Positions 1 through 8,701 of a DNA stretch of 64,000 bases are shown one piece after another. The notes beneath the pieces are model-generated. The model did not search any database. It was given only the letters and a program-made list of their open reading frames with translations, and was not told where the DNA came from. The stretch comes from Corynebacterium pollutisoli (GTDB lineage Bacteria; Actinomycetota; Actinomycetes; Mycobacteriales; Mycobacteriaceae), in NCBI RefSeq assembly GCF_900177745.1, contig NZ_FXAR01000005.1, forward strand, positions 169,482 to 233,481. The letters run 5' to 3'. Within the stretch, counting starts at the first letter, position 1. Every line of letters starts with the position of its first letter. A program made the translations under genes and the position numbers.

Positions 1-409
1 GCTGGGCCAGCAGCTGCTTCTCACCGGATGCGATGATGCGGTTGCTCTCCTCGGTGGCCTGTGCCTTCATCTCAGCCTCGATCAGCTTGCCCTTCTCGCG
101 GGCCTGCTCACGGATCTCGGCTGCCTCGGCACGTGCTTCGGCGAGCTGCGCGTTGTACTTCTCAAGTGCGGCCTTGGCCTCGGCCTGTGCGGCCTCGGCG
201 CGCTGAATGCCACCCTTGATCCGGTCCTCACGCTCGGTCAGGACCTCCTGGAACTTCGGAAGCACGAACTTCCAGAAGATCAGCAGGATAACGACGAGCG
301 GAATGATGGACCAGACGATGTCGTAGGCCTTGGGCAGGAGGATGGAGTTGCCGCCCTCCAGGGGAAGCGTCTCAGCCTCCTGCGCAAGGTAGTAAATGAC
401 GTTCGTCAT
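1..409 (-). CDS. atpF: F0F1 ATP synthase subunit B (partial)
   Basis: Peripheral-stalk subunit b, which links the membrane F0 sector to F1. The visible 136 codons begin [16 protein letters not shown]. One membrane helix follows at about residues 25-48, then a charged, alanine-rich helix full of E, R, K and Q, as expected for the stalk coiled coil. The 3' end is cut off by the window edge. The start ATG is at 409-407, 40 nt after the atpE stop, so it belongs to the atpBEF operon. Identity is clear from the fold pattern and from its place after atpB and atpE. Confidence 0.95.
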   Translation of the reverse strand, partial: MTNVIYYLAQEAETLPLEGGNSILLPKAYDIVWSIIPLVVILLIFWKFVLPKFQEVLTEREDRIKGGIQRAEAAQAEAKAALEKYNAQLAEARAEAAEIREQAREKGKLIEAEMKAQATEESNRIIASGEKQLLAQ

Positions 410-449
410 GAGTCTCCAGTCTTAAAGGGGTGTGGTTTCCGCTCGGAAT

Positions 450-722
<273 letters not shown>

Positions 723-789
723 TCAACCGGGACTTCAGGTGGTGATTGAAGTGGGGTTATTCAGTTGGCCGCGTGAGGTTCGCAGCTTG

Positions 790-1587
790 TCAGTGAGAGT
801 CCGCGTGCAGCGAGAGTTCGATGTACACCGCGACCAGCAGAGCGAAGATGTACGCCTGCAGGAAGATGATGATGCACTCGTACAGAGTGAACGCGATAGC
901 GGCGAGGATGGTCACACCGGACATCGCGGTCCAGCCGTTCAGCTGCCAGAAGAAGAAGTTCGTGGCGGAGTACAGCAGAACCAGAATGAGGTGTCCCGCG
1001 AGGAAGTTCGCCATGAGACGAAGTGCGAGAGTGACCGGCCGCATGATGAACGTCGAGAAGAACTCGATCGGCACCACCAGGAGGTGGAGAACCGGAGGAA
1101 GGTTGGGAATGACCACCGAAGACTTCATGAACTTGCCGAAGCCGTAACGCTTGGAGCCGGCGTAGATCATGGCGACATAACCGAAGAGCGCGAGGACGAT
1201 CGGGAAACCGATACGCGCGTTCGGGGAGATGTTCAGACCCGGGATGATCGTCGGGATGTTGAACGCCAGGACGGCGAAGAAGATGGTGGCGATGACCGGC
1301 AGGAACCGGCGGCCCTCCTTCTTGCCCAGGATGTCCTCGGCGATGTGCACCCGGACGAAATCCAGTGCGAGTTCTGCGAAGTTCTGCAGGCCTGACGGAA
1401 CCAGCTTCGGGTTCCGGAAGGCGACAAGGAAAAGGACCGCCAGAAGGATCGTCATGAGAATTCTGACGAGCATCAGTCGGTCCAGTGCGAACCACCCGTT
1501 TGCGATGTCCGCAAACAGAATGTGGCCGTAGTATTGCCCCGGGAAAAATTCAGGATCCAGTTCGGGTGCGTGGAATTCGCCCCTCAT
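790..1587 (-). CDS. atpB: F0F1 ATP synthase subunit A
   Basis: Subunit a forms the proton half-channels against the c-ring. I start it at ATG 1587 (MRGEFHAPELDPEFFPG), giving 265 aa. The open frame continues upstream to 1902, but that stretch is basic low-complexity sequence with no good start. Several membrane helices are visible. The conserved helix-4 segment LALRLMANFLAGHLILV contains the essential arginine. No strong Shine-Dalgarno lies directly upstream of this ATG; GGGAGAGAA is about 23 nt away, so a slightly earlier non-ATG start is possible. It is the first gene of atpBEF. Confidence 0.93.
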   Translation of the reverse strand: MRGEFHAPELDPEFFPGQYYGHILFADIANGWFALDRLMLVRILMTILLAVLFLVAFRNPKLVPSGLQNFAELALDFVRVHIAEDILGKKEGRRFLPVIATIFFAVLAFNIPTIIPGLNISPNARIGFPIVLALFGYVAMIYAGSKRYGFGKFMKSSVVIPNLPPVLHLLVVPIEFFSTFIMRPVTLALRLMANFLAGHLILVLLYSATNFFFWQLNGWTAMSGVTILAAIAFTLYECIIIFLQAYIFALLVAVYIELSLHADSH

Positions 1588-1628
1588 GGCCAGTGTTGTA
1601 ACGCTCAGCGTTCTCTCCCGTGTTCGGG

Positions 1629-1657
1629 CCGTGTGTGGACGTTGCAGTCCCACACGG
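1629..1657 (-). other. Hairpin in atpB 5' leader
   Basis: The plus strand reads CCGTGTGTGGAC, a 6-nt loop, then GTCCCACACGG. The arms pair with a one-base bulge. The structure lies about 40 nt upstream of atpB and would sit in its 5' untranslated region. It has no T-run, so it is more likely a leader structure than a terminator. Confidence 0.4.
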
Positions 1658-2012
1658 TGCGATGGACGTCTGAAAAACTCTTTCCGGCACCGCCTCGGAC
1701 TCCGTCGCACATCAGCGAGGGCGGTGACAGGGGATGAACCACGAACCTGCCGCAGCACCCTCCTGTGGATCGCACATGAGGGCACATTGACCGTGCCGGG
1801 GTAACCCGCAGGACAGCTTATCAGGGTCCCCCCGGATTCTCGCGCAGCGCCCCAATATGTTTCCTGACGTGGCGCGATACCCCGCCGACGACGCCCCCGC
1901 ATCGGCCCGAAAATGGCCCGTATCGGCAGTTTTAGACCCTGCTGTAAGGTCGGTCACACGAGTTCCCGGCAGGGGGAGATTCCCCCCTCGCCCACCCCCG
2001 AAATGACGACAA

Positions 2013-2048
2013 CCTCCCTGCCCACTCCCCCTGTTGTGGGCAGGGAGG
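2013..2048 (-). terminator. Terminator-like hairpin after atpI
   Basis: Perfect 13-bp arms (CCTCCCTGCCCAC and GTGGGCAGGGAGG) flank a 10-nt loop, about 60 nt past the atpI stop on the minus strand. The following sequence TTGTCGTCATTT is only moderately T-rich. It probably separates the rho-atpI transcript from atpBEF. Confidence 0.65.
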
Positions 2049-2110
2049 CCGTGCCATCGTGTCATGGCGGTCTCCCGGCTGTGCTCTGTCGACTGCTTGT
2101 CGACGCCGCG

Positions 2111-2545
2111 TCAGTTGACGTAGGTCACTTTCGCGGTGATGACCCCCCACACCTCGGTGGCCAGGACCACGATGAGCGCGAGGATGAGGGTGACCAGCAG
2201 CGCCATGCGGTCGTAGAACTCCATGTCCCGGATGATCGCCAGGATGATGATGAGCACGACGATCTTGAGCAGCCAGCTGCCCAGGACGACCGCGCCGGTG
2301 GTGGCGGGGTTCGTCGAGGACGTGAAGAGCACGCTGGCGGCGGTCATGAGGACGAAGCCGCCGCCGATGGCGGCGCCGATGAGGACACCCCAGATGCCGG
2401 GCAGGTCACGCATGCCGCCCCACACTGCCAGCGAGATGACCGTGAGAATGGCCAGGGCGATCGAGCCGAAACGCACGGCGCGTAGGAGCGGGCGGCGCGG
2501 ATCGTCGTACTCGGAGCGTTCGGGTGTGGTGTCAGGAGTAGTCAC
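2111..2545 (-). CDS. atpI: ATP synthase subunit I-like membrane protein
   Basis: A 144-aa membrane protein starting at GTG 2545 (VTTPDTTPERSEYDD). After a charged cytoplasmic N-terminus of about 35 residues come four predicted helices, including SIALAILTVISLAVWGG, GVLIGAAIGGGFVLM and ALLVTLILALIVVLATEVWG. Size, topology and place just upstream of atpB fit the small AtpI/UncI-type protein, which assists c-ring assembly in other bacteria. Sequence conservation in that family is low, so the name rests mainly on context. The upstream GGGGGC is very close to the GTG. It follows wecA by 32 nt. Confidence 0.75.
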   Translation of the reverse strand: MTTPDTTPERSEYDDPRRPLLRAVRFGSIALAILTVISLAVWGGMRDLPGIWGVLIGAAIGGGFVLMTAASVLFTSSTNPATTGAVVLGSWLLKIVVLIIILAIIRDMEFYDRMALLVTLILALIVVLATEVWGVITAKVTYVN

Positions 2546-2577
2546 GCCCCCGGATACTACCTGTCCCCCACCCGGCG

Positions 2578-3753
2578 TCAGGACGTGGGATCGATGTGGA
2601 CGACCACACGCGTCGGCGGGGACTGTCGTCCCAGCTTGCCGGCCCGCACGGGGCCGAGGGTGAACAGGAACGCGACGATGAGGAGGATGAGGGTGCCGGC
2701 GACGGCCACGCGGGCGGGAACGACGGAGAAGCTCACCGCACCCAGGGCGACGACGCTGACCCACATGTAGAGCACGAGCACGGTGCGGCGGTGGGTGTGG
2801 CCCAGCGACAGCAGGCGGTGGTGGAGGTGGAGTTTGTCCGCGGCGAAGGGCGACTGGCCGTTCGCCAGGCGGCGCACGACCGCCAGGACAAGGTCCAGGA
2901 CCGGAACGAAGATGGCCGCGGCCACGACGATGATGGGGCTCATGAGCGCGACGATGTCGGCGGTGCCGTAGAGGGACATGTTGATCTTGCCCGAGGCGGA
3001 CGTCGCGGACGCCGCCAGGAGCAGGCCGATGAGCAGGGAGCCCGAGTCGCCCATGAAGATGCGGGAGGGTTCGAAGTTGTGGGGCAGGAAGCCCAGGCAC
3101 ATGCCCACCAGGCCCGCGGCCATGATGGCCGGCGGGTAGGCGGAGACGGCGCCGCCCTGGTCGTGGAGGACGGTGAGGGAGAAGATGAGGATCGCGCCCC
3201 CGGCGATCATGCCCAGCCCGGCCGCCAGCCCGTCGAGGCCGTCGACGAAGTTGATGGCGTTCATCAGTGCCACGGTGAAGATCGTGGTGGCGATCGTGGC
3301 CTGGATCTGGTCGAGCACCACCGTCGTGCCGTCCCCGACGGGCAGGTAGAGCAGGGTCCACGACAGGCCCAGCACGCTCATGATGATGGCCGCCAGGATC
3401 TGGCCGATGAGCTTGGTCACGGCGTCGAGGTCGTAGAGGTCGTCGAGGATTCCGACGAGCACGATGGCGAAGGCCGCCCACACCACCGCGTTCATCTCCG
3501 GCGTGATGGGCATGAACCCCCTGGTCAGTGCCGGGAGCTGGTTGGCCAGGAAGACGGCGGCGAGGAACCCGGAGAACATCGCCACCCCGCCGAGGCGCGG
3601 CGTGGGCTGGGTGTGCACGTCGCGCTGCCGGATCTCGGCGACCTTGCCGGAGCGCACCATGACGGAGCGGACGATGCCCGTGGCGAGGTAGGTGATCGTC
3701 GCTGCCACGAGGATCACCAGGCCGAGTTCGCGCAGCGGGACGCCGGCTCCCAT
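2578..3753 (-). CDS. wecA: Undecaprenyl-phosphate GlcNAc-1-phosphate transferase (WecA/TagO family)
   Basis: Polytopic enzyme that transfers a sugar-1-phosphate from a UDP-sugar to polyprenyl phosphate. In actinobacteria this is the first step of the arabinogalactan linker. Start ATG 3753 (MGAGVPLRELGLVILVA), 391 aa. Family motifs are clear: the Asp pair in GILDDLYDLDAVTKL, the NAINFVDGLDGLAAG motif, and the cytoplasmic HLHHRLLSLGHTHR loop. About eleven membrane helices. It follows tsaC by 11 nt and precedes atpI. WecA next to the atp operon is typical of Corynebacteriales. Confidence 0.93.
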   Translation of the reverse strand: MGAGVPLRELGLVILVAATITYLATGIVRSVMVRSGKVAEIRQRDVHTQPTPRLGGVAMFSGFLAAVFLANQLPALTRGFMPITPEMNAVVWAAFAIVLVGILDDLYDLDAVTKLIGQILAAIIMSVLGLSWTLLYLPVGDGTTVVLDQIQATIATTIFTVALMNAINFVDGLDGLAAGLGMIAGGAILIFSLTVLHDQGGAVSAYPPAIMAAGLVGMCLGFLPHNFEPSRIFMGDSGSLLIGLLLAASATSASGKINMSLYGTADIVALMSPIIVVAAAIFVPVLDLVLAVVRRLANGQSPFAADKLHLHHRLLSLGHTHRRTVLVLYMWVSVVALGAVSFSVVPARVAVAGTLILLIVAFLFTLGPVRAGKLGRQSPPTRVVVHIDPTS

Positions 3754-3764
3754 GTCGTGCCTGC

Positions 3765-4424
3765 CTAGGGGCGGGTCCGCAGGACCTCGGGGTCCACGCC
3801 GATGACCTCGCCGATGCGCTCGGCGCTCAGCGCCCCTTCGCGCAGGAGGTAGGGGGTGGGTCCGGAGAGATCGATGATGGTCGAGGGCTTGCCGATCGGG
3901 GTCTCTCCCCCGTCGAGGTATACCGACACGGCGTTGCCGAGCTGCTGCTTGGCGGCGATGGCGGTGGTCGGCGGCTCGTGGCCGGAGATGTTGGCGGAGG
4001 ACACGGCCATGGGGCCGACCTCGCGGAGCAGCTCGATGGCCACCGGGTGCAGCGGCATGCGCAGCATGACGGTGCCGCGGGTGTCGCCGAGGTTCCACGG
4101 CAGCGAGGGAGCCTGCGGGACGACGATGGACAGCCCACCCGGCCAGAACGCCTTGACCAGGGACTCGGTCATCGGCGGGTACTCGCGCACGAGGCCGCGG
4201 ATGGTGTCCCAGGAGCCGACGAGCACCGGCACGGGCATGTCCGGCCCGCGGCGCTTGGTGGCCAGGAGGGTGGCCACGGCCTGGTTGTCGAAGGCGTCGC
4301 AGCCGAGGCCGTAGAGCGTGTCGGTGGGCAGCACGACCAGGCGGCCGCTGCGCGCGGCGTCGACGGCCGCGCTGATGCCCTCCGCACGGGAGGTCTCGTC
4401 AGCACAGGAGTAGATGCGGCTCAT
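3765..4424 (-). CDS. tsaC: L-threonylcarbamoyladenylate synthase (Sua5/YwlC/TsaC family)
   Basis: Makes threonylcarbamoyl-AMP for the t6A37 modification of ANN-decoding tRNAs. I start it at ATG 4424 (MSRIYSC), 219 aa, because this sits 4 nt after the prmC stop; an in-frame start further upstream would overlap prmC. YrdC-fold signatures are present: PTDTLYGLGCDAF near residue 35, the KRR motif, LRMPLHP, and SSANISGHEPPTT. At about 220 aa it is the short form without the Sua5 C-terminal domain. It is cotranscribed with prmC and wecA. Confidence 0.93.
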   Translation of the reverse strand: MSRIYSCADETSRAEGISAAVDAARSGRLVVLPTDTLYGLGCDAFDNQAVATLLATKRRGPDMPVPVLVGSWDTIRGLVREYPPMTESLVKAFWPGGLSIVVPQAPSLPWNLGDTRGTVMLRMPLHPVAIELLREVGPMAVSSANISGHEPPTTAIAAKQQLGNAVSVYLDGGETPIGKPSTIIDLSGPTPYLLREGALSAERIGEVIGVDPEVLRTRP

Positions 4425-4428
4425 GGGG

Positions 4429-5250
4429 TTACACCTTACTCGCCGTGACAAACCGCGCCCGACCGGTCAGGTCCCGCAGGACCGCGATGTCGCGGAAACC
4501 GCCGTGAGCGGCGACGACGTCCTGCACGGCCCGGGAGGTCGTGTCGTCGTGTTCGATGCCGACCTGCCCGCCCGGGCGGAGCAGGGCGTGGATGGTCGGC
4601 AGGAAGGCGTCGATGACGTCCATGCCGGTGGCGCCGGCGAACACCGCCTGCGGCGGGTCGGCGTAGACCTCCCGGTCGAGGTCGGGGGTCTCGGGGACGT
4701 ACGGCGGGTTCGTCAGCACGAGGTCGACGGTGCCGTGCCACTGACCCAGCAGGGTCGGATCGGTGACGTCCCCCTGGATCATCCGTGCCGTGCTGCCCTC
4801 CGCATTGCGGCGGGCGTAGCTCAGCGCCTCATCGTGTAACTCGACGCCCACCACCTCCGCTCCCGGAACCTCGTGGGCGACGTAGAGCGCCAGCGCCCCG
4901 GAGCCGGTGCACAGGTCGACGACCCGGGGCGAGGGGACGTCGACAAGCTGGCGCACGCCCCAGTCCGCGAGGACCTCGGTCTCGGGGCGGGGGATGAACA
5001 CGCCGGGGCCGACGGCCAGGTCGAGAGCCCCGAAGGGCGCGACCCCGAGGATGTGCTGGAGAGGTTCGCGCCGCTCGCGGCGGGCGACCATCTCCTCGAA
5101 GCCCGCGGGGATCTCGTCGCGGAACGCGACGTCGAGGGGCCCGCAGCCGAGCAGGTGCGCGGCGATGAGGCGGGCGTCGACAAGCGGGGACGGGACGCCG
5201 GCGCGGCGGAGGCGCTCCGCGGCGTCGGCAAGCGCGGCGCGGAGCGCCAT
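4429..5250 (-). CDS. prmC: Peptide chain release factor N5-glutamine methyltransferase
   Basis: Methylates the glutamine of the GGQ motif in release factors, here presumably the product of the adjacent prfA. Start ATG 5250 ([16 protein letters not shown]), 1 nt after the prfA stop; 273 aa. The N-terminal helical domain leads into a Rossmann methyltransferase. The SAM-binding loop is [13 protein letters not shown] and the catalytic motif NPPYVPE (residues about 185-191) binds the target glutamine. It ends with [10 protein letters not shown]. The prfA-prmC pairing is widely conserved. Confidence 0.95.
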   Translation of the reverse strand: MALRAALADAAERLRRAGVPSPLVDARLIAAHLLGCGPLDVAFRDEIPAGFEEMVARRERREPLQHILGVAPFGALDLAVGPGVFIPRPETEVLADWGVRQLVDVPSPRVVDLCTGSGALALYVAHEVPGAEVVGVELHDEALSYARRNAEGSTARMIQGDVTDPTLLGQWHGTVDLVLTNPPYVPETPDLDREVYADPPQAVFAGATGMDVIDAFLPTIHALLRPGGQVGIEHDDTTSRAVQDVVAAHGGFRDIAVLRDLTGRARFVTASKV

Positions 5251-5251
5251 C

Positions 5252-6325
5252 CTATTCAGCCTCGAGACGCTCGGCGCGCTCGGCCGCCTTGAGGGCGGTG
5301 AACAGGTCGTCGAGGTTGCCGTCGAGGACGGAGTCGAGGTTGTTGGCCTTGAAACCGATGCGATGGTCGCTGATGCGGTTCTCCGGCCAGTTGTAGGTGC
5401 GGATGCGCTCGGAGCGGTCCATGGTGCGCACCTGGGCGGCACGCCCCTCGGCGGCCTCGGCGTCGGCCTTCTCGCGCTCCATCTGCTCGAGGCGGGCCTG
5501 CAGGACCTGCATGGCGCGCGCCTTGTTCTGGATCTGCGAGCGCTCCTTCTGACAGGTCACGATGAGACCGGTCGGCAGGTGCGTGATACGCACGGCGGAA
5601 TCCGTCGTGTTGACGCCCTGGCCACCCTTACCGGAGGCGCGGTAGACGTCGACGCGGATGTCCTTGTCGTCGATGGTGATCTCGCCCGCGTCCTCGGTCT
5701 CCGGGAAGACCATGACACCGGCGGCGGAGGTCTGGATGCGGCCCTGCGACTCGGTCACGGGGATGCGCTGCACGCGGTGGACGCCACCCTCGAACTTGAA
5801 CACACTCCACGCGCCGTCGCGGGAGGGCTTCTTCGCACGGATGGACAAGGTCATGTCCTTGACTCCGCCGAGGTCGGACTCGGACAGGCCGAGGACCTCC
5901 CAGGTGAAACCGTGCTTGTCGGCGTAGCGCTCGTACATGCGGGCCAGGTCGCCGGCGAACAGCGCGGCCTCCTCGCCACCGGCACCGGCCTTGATCTCGA
6001 GGATGACGTCGTCGCCGTCGTGCTCGTCACGGGGGGCGAGCAGATCGGCGAGCTCCTCCTCGAGCTCGACGGCCCGGGCCTCGAGGCGCTCGGCCTCGGC
6101 GGCGAACTCCTTGTCCTCGTGGGCCATCTCGCGGGCGTCCGCGAGGTCGGCGCGGGTGCTCACCAGCTCGGTGTTCACCTTGATGATCGGCTGCAGCTCC
6201 GCATAACGCTTCGACAGCTTGCGGAACAACGCCTGGTCACCGGCGGTCTCGGGGTCCGCCATCTGGGCCTCGATGCCCTGGTACTCGGAGACGACATCGT
6301 CGACCGCGGACACATGGGAACTCAC
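5252..6325 (-). CDS. prfA: Peptide chain release factor 1
   Basis: Recognises UAA and UAG and triggers peptide release. At 357 aa it is of normal length. The catalytic GGQ lies in [10 protein letters not shown], and the stop-codon recognition PVT tripeptide in [10 protein letters not shown], which marks RF1 rather than RF2. I start it at GTG 6325, which overlaps the rho stop codon by one base (TAGTG), so translation is probably coupled to rho. An ATG a few bases downstream is out of frame. It is followed by prmC, whose product modifies it. Confidence 0.95.
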   Translation of the reverse strand: MSSHVSAVDDVVSEYQGIEAQMADPETAGDQALFRKLSKRYAELQPIIKVNTELVSTRADLADAREMAHEDKEFAAEAERLEARAVELEEELADLLAPRDEHDGDDVILEIKAGAGGEEAALFAGDLARMYERYADKHGFTWEVLGLSESDLGGVKDMTLSIRAKKPSRDGAWSVFKFEGGVHRVQRIPVTESQGRIQTSAAGVMVFPETEDAGEITIDDKDIRVDVYRASGKGGQGVNTTDSAVRITHLPTGLIVTCQKERSQIQNKARAMQVLQARLEQMEREKADAEAAEGRAAQVRTMDRSERIRTYNWPENRISDHRIGFKANNLDSVLDGNLDDLFTALKAAERAERLEAE

Positions 6326-8340
6326 TAGGAGTAGTCCTCCTCTTCCTTGTCGGCGGCCATCGGGGCGCTCGATGCGACCTGCATGAGGAACTCGCCGTTG
6401 CTCTTGGTCTTCTTCAGCTGCTTGATGAGCAGATCGATGGCCTGCTGCGGATCCAGTGCAGACAGGATACGACGCAGCTTGTGCATGATGCGGGCCTCCT
6501 CCGGGGCGAGCAGCAACTCGTCCTTACGGGTGCCCGACGGGTTGACGTCGACGGCCGGGAAGACGCGACGCTCGGAGATCTTGCGGTCCAGCTTGAGCTC
6601 CGCGTTACCGGTGCCCTTGAACTCCTCGAAGATGACGGTGTCACCGGCGGAACCGGTCTCCACCATCGCGGTGGCGATGATGGTCAGCGAACCACCGTTC
6701 TCGATGTTGCGGGCGGCACCCAGGAAACGCTTCGGCGGGTACAGCGCGTTGGAGTCGACACCGCCGGAGAGGATGCGTCCCGACGCCGGCGAGGAGTTGT
6801 TGTAGGCGCGACCCAGGCGGGTGATGGAGTCGAGCAGGACGACGACGTCCTTGCCCTGCTCCACCAGGCGCTTCGCACGCTCGATGGCCAGCTCCGCGAC
6901 GGCGGTGTGCTCTGACGGCGGACGGTCGAAGGTGGAGGCGATGACCTCACCGTTGACCGACCGCTGCATGTCGGTGACCTCCTCCGGGCGCTCGTCCACG
7001 AGGACGACCATGAGGTGGCACTCCGGGTTGTTGGTGGAGATCGCGTTGGCGATGTTCTGCAGGATCGTCGTCTTACCGGCCTTCGGCGGGGACACGATGA
7101 GGGCACGCTGGCCCTTGCCGATCGGCATGATGAGGTCGATGACGCGGGTGGTCAGCACCTTCGCCTCGGTCTCCAGGCGCAGACGCTGGTTCGGGTACAG
7201 CGGGGTGAGCTTGGAGAACTCCGGACGGCTGCGGGCGTCCTCGACGCTGAGTCCGTTGACCGTGTCGACGCTGACCAGCTGGTTCGCCTTCTGGCGGTTG
7301 CGGCCCTGGCCGTGGGTCTGGGCGTTGCCTATCTTCACCTTGCCGGTGACGGCGTCGCCGGCGCGCAGGCCGGAACGACGGATGAGCTGGTTCTGCACGA
7401 ACACGTCCGCCGGGCCGGCGTGGTAGCCGGTGGTGCGGACGAACGCGACGTTGTTGTCGACGATGTCGAGAATGCCGGCCACATCCTGCAGATCAGCGGA
7501 ATCGTGCTGCTGCTCCTGCTGCTGACCGCCGTCGTGCTGGTCGCCCCCACGACCCCGACGGTTACGGCGGCTGCGACGACCACGACGGCCCTCACCGTCG
7601 TTGTTGTCCCGGTTGTCGCGGTTGTCACGGTTGTCACCGCGCTGGTTACGGTTGCCGCCGCGCTGGTTCTGATCCTGCTTCTGGTTCTGCTGGCCGCGCT
7701 GCTGATCCCGGTTGTCGCCGAAATCCTGCTGCTCGGAGGACTGCTCCTGCTGGTCCTGCTTGTCCTGGCCGGAGTCCGGCTGGCCCTGCTCCTGCTCACG
7801 CTGGTTGTGGCGGGCGCGGTTACGGCGGGCACGGCGGGCGGCGGAGCGGGACTCGTAGCGCGGCTCCTCGGAGCCGTCCTGCTGGTCCGACTTGTCCTGC
7901 GGCTCCTGCTTATCGGCGTTCGCTGCGGCCTCGGTGGCCTCGGTGGCCTCGGTGGGCGCGGTGGGCGCGGCGGGCTCGGCGGTCTCGGCGGGCTTGTCAG
8001 CCTGCTCGGGCTTGCCTTCCGGTGCCTCGTCGGTCGCCTGGGTGCGGCGGGTGGCGCGGCGTCGCTGCGGGCGCTCGTCCTGCTGCTCGTCCTTCTTCTC
8101 CTCGCGGGCGGGCTCGGCGGGAGCTTCCGCCTGCGCCGGCGCCTCGGCCACAACCTCAGCCGGAGCCTCGGCACGGGCGCGGGCGGGCACGGTGCCGGTC
8201 TGGATGGCGGTGATCAGGTCGCCCTTGCGCAGGCCGGAGACCCCCTTGAGGCCCTTCTCCGCGGCGATCTTGCGCAGCTCGGTGAGCTTCAGCGACGCGA
8301 GGTCGGAAGATGCTACGTGGGCGGTGTCCGTATCGGTCAC
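6325..8340 (-). CDS. rho: Transcription termination factor Rho
   Basis: Hexameric RNA-dependent ATPase. Start GTG 8340 has AAAGGACATCC directly upstream; 671 aa. The Rho N-terminal helical domain (about residues 10-50) is followed by a long insertion (about 60-275) rich in A, E, Q, D, R and N, ending in RGGN/DNRDN repeats and a GRRGRRSRR basic patch. The cold-shock RNA-binding domain (about 285-360) and ATPase core follow, with Walker [11 protein letters not shown] (about 417-426) and [15 protein letters not shown]. The basic disordered insertion is typical of actinobacterial Rho and adds RNA affinity. It heads the operon rho-prfA-prmC-tsaC-wecA-atpI. Confidence 0.97.
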   Translation of the reverse strand: MTDTDTAHVASSDLASLKLTELRKIAAEKGLKGVSGLRKGDLITAIQTGTVPARARAEAPAEVVAEAPAQAEAPAEPAREEKKDEQQDERPQRRRATRRTQATDEAPEGKPEQADKPAETAEPAAPTAPTEATEATEAAANADKQEPQDKSDQQDGSEEPRYESRSAARRARRNRARHNQREQEQGQPDSGQDKQDQQEQSSEQQDFGDNRDQQRGQQNQKQDQNQRGGNRNQRGDNRDNRDNRDNNDGEGRRGRRSRRNRRGRGGDQHDGGQQQEQQHDSADLQDVAGILDIVDNNVAFVRTTGYHAGPADVFVQNQLIRRSGLRAGDAVTGKVKIGNAQTHGQGRNRQKANQLVSVDTVNGLSVEDARSRPEFSKLTPLYPNQRLRLETEAKVLTTRVIDLIMPIGKGQRALIVSPPKAGKTTILQNIANAISTNNPECHLMVVLVDERPEEVTDMQRSVNGEVIASTFDRPPSEHTAVAELAIERAKRLVEQGKDVVVLLDSITRLGRAYNNSSPASGRILSGGVDSNALYPPKRFLGAARNIENGGSLTIIATAMVETGSAGDTVIFEEFKGTGNAELKLDRKISERRVFPAVDVNPSGTRKDELLLAPEEARIMHKLRRILSALDPQQAIDLLIKQLKKTKSNGEFLMQVASSAPMAADKEEEDYS

Positions 8341-8614
8341 GGATGTCCTTTCGTTGCTTCACCAGTCTCGTATGCGTCTTGAGTGGATGCGTCTGGCATC
8401 GGACTGGAAGCCTTCTGTGGAGTTGAGCGACTCGACATCCCCCGCACCGGGCCGTGGGAGACCGGGTGGATACGTCAGGAATGGAGCCGTACTACATGGT
8501 TGATCAGACCGTGGCCGGACCGTGTTGACCGCATTCCCCCGGGCGACAGCGCGGGGCGCCAGCCGGCAGTGGGGAAGGGTGGACGCGTGGTCCGGACGAA
8601 CCAGGGCCTGCGTG

Positions 8615-8624
8615 AGCATTATCA
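8615..8624 (-). promoter_or_regulatory. Candidate rho promoter (-10)
   Basis: The minus strand reads TGATAATGCT, an extended -10 (TG plus TAATGC-like hexamer). No clear -35 is seen at 16-18 nt, which is common in corynebacteria. Expected transcription start near 8608. Confidence 0.35.
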
Positions 8625-8689
8625 GACCCCCGTCGATCTCCGGACAGTGTAGCGCATGCCGGTCCCACAGTCCTAGTGACCCGCCGGGC

Positions 8690-8695
8690 TAGAGT
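8690..8695 (+). promoter_or_regulatory. -10 element of leaderless acyl-CoA ligase gene
   Basis: TAGAGT lies exactly 6 nt before ATG 8702, and no Shine-Dalgarno is present. This spacing places the transcript start at or next to the ATG. Confidence 0.5.
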
Positions 8696-8701
8696 GAGTG
8701 C

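Larger units (their letters stand above)
1588..2110. other. Leader/promoter region between atpI and atpB
   Basis: About 520 nt without a convincing gene. On the minus strand it holds, in order, a strong terminator-like hairpin (2048-2013), a short G/C hairpin (1986-1972, arms GGGGGA/TCCCCC), and a hairpin near the atpB start (1657-1629). TGATAAGCT at about 1825-1817 is a weak extended -10 candidate for a promoter serving atpBEF. The open frames here are not convincing as proteins. The terminator after atpI implies that atpB onward has its own promoter. Confidence 0.5.
8341..8701. other. Divergent intergenic region between rho and the acyl-CoA ligase
   Basis: About 360 nt. On the minus strand, TGATAATGCT (8624-8615) is a good extended -10 candidate for rho and would leave a leader of about 270 nt. 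On the plus strand the ligase has its own -10 just before its ATG. The small open frames on both strands are not supported as genes. Long rho leaders are known sites of autoregulation in other bacteria; whether this one is used so cannot be read from sequence. Confidence 0.45.

Noticed and set aside
2111..3481. 456-codon frame covering atpI and part of wecA
   Set aside because: Only the last 144 codons are protein-like. The upstream part is the out-of-frame shadow of wecA.
7520..8180. Hydrophobic open frames on the plus strand opposite rho
   Set aside because: They are the complement of the low-complexity Rho insertion; Leu/Val-rich sequence arises from its Gln/Asn/Arg codons.
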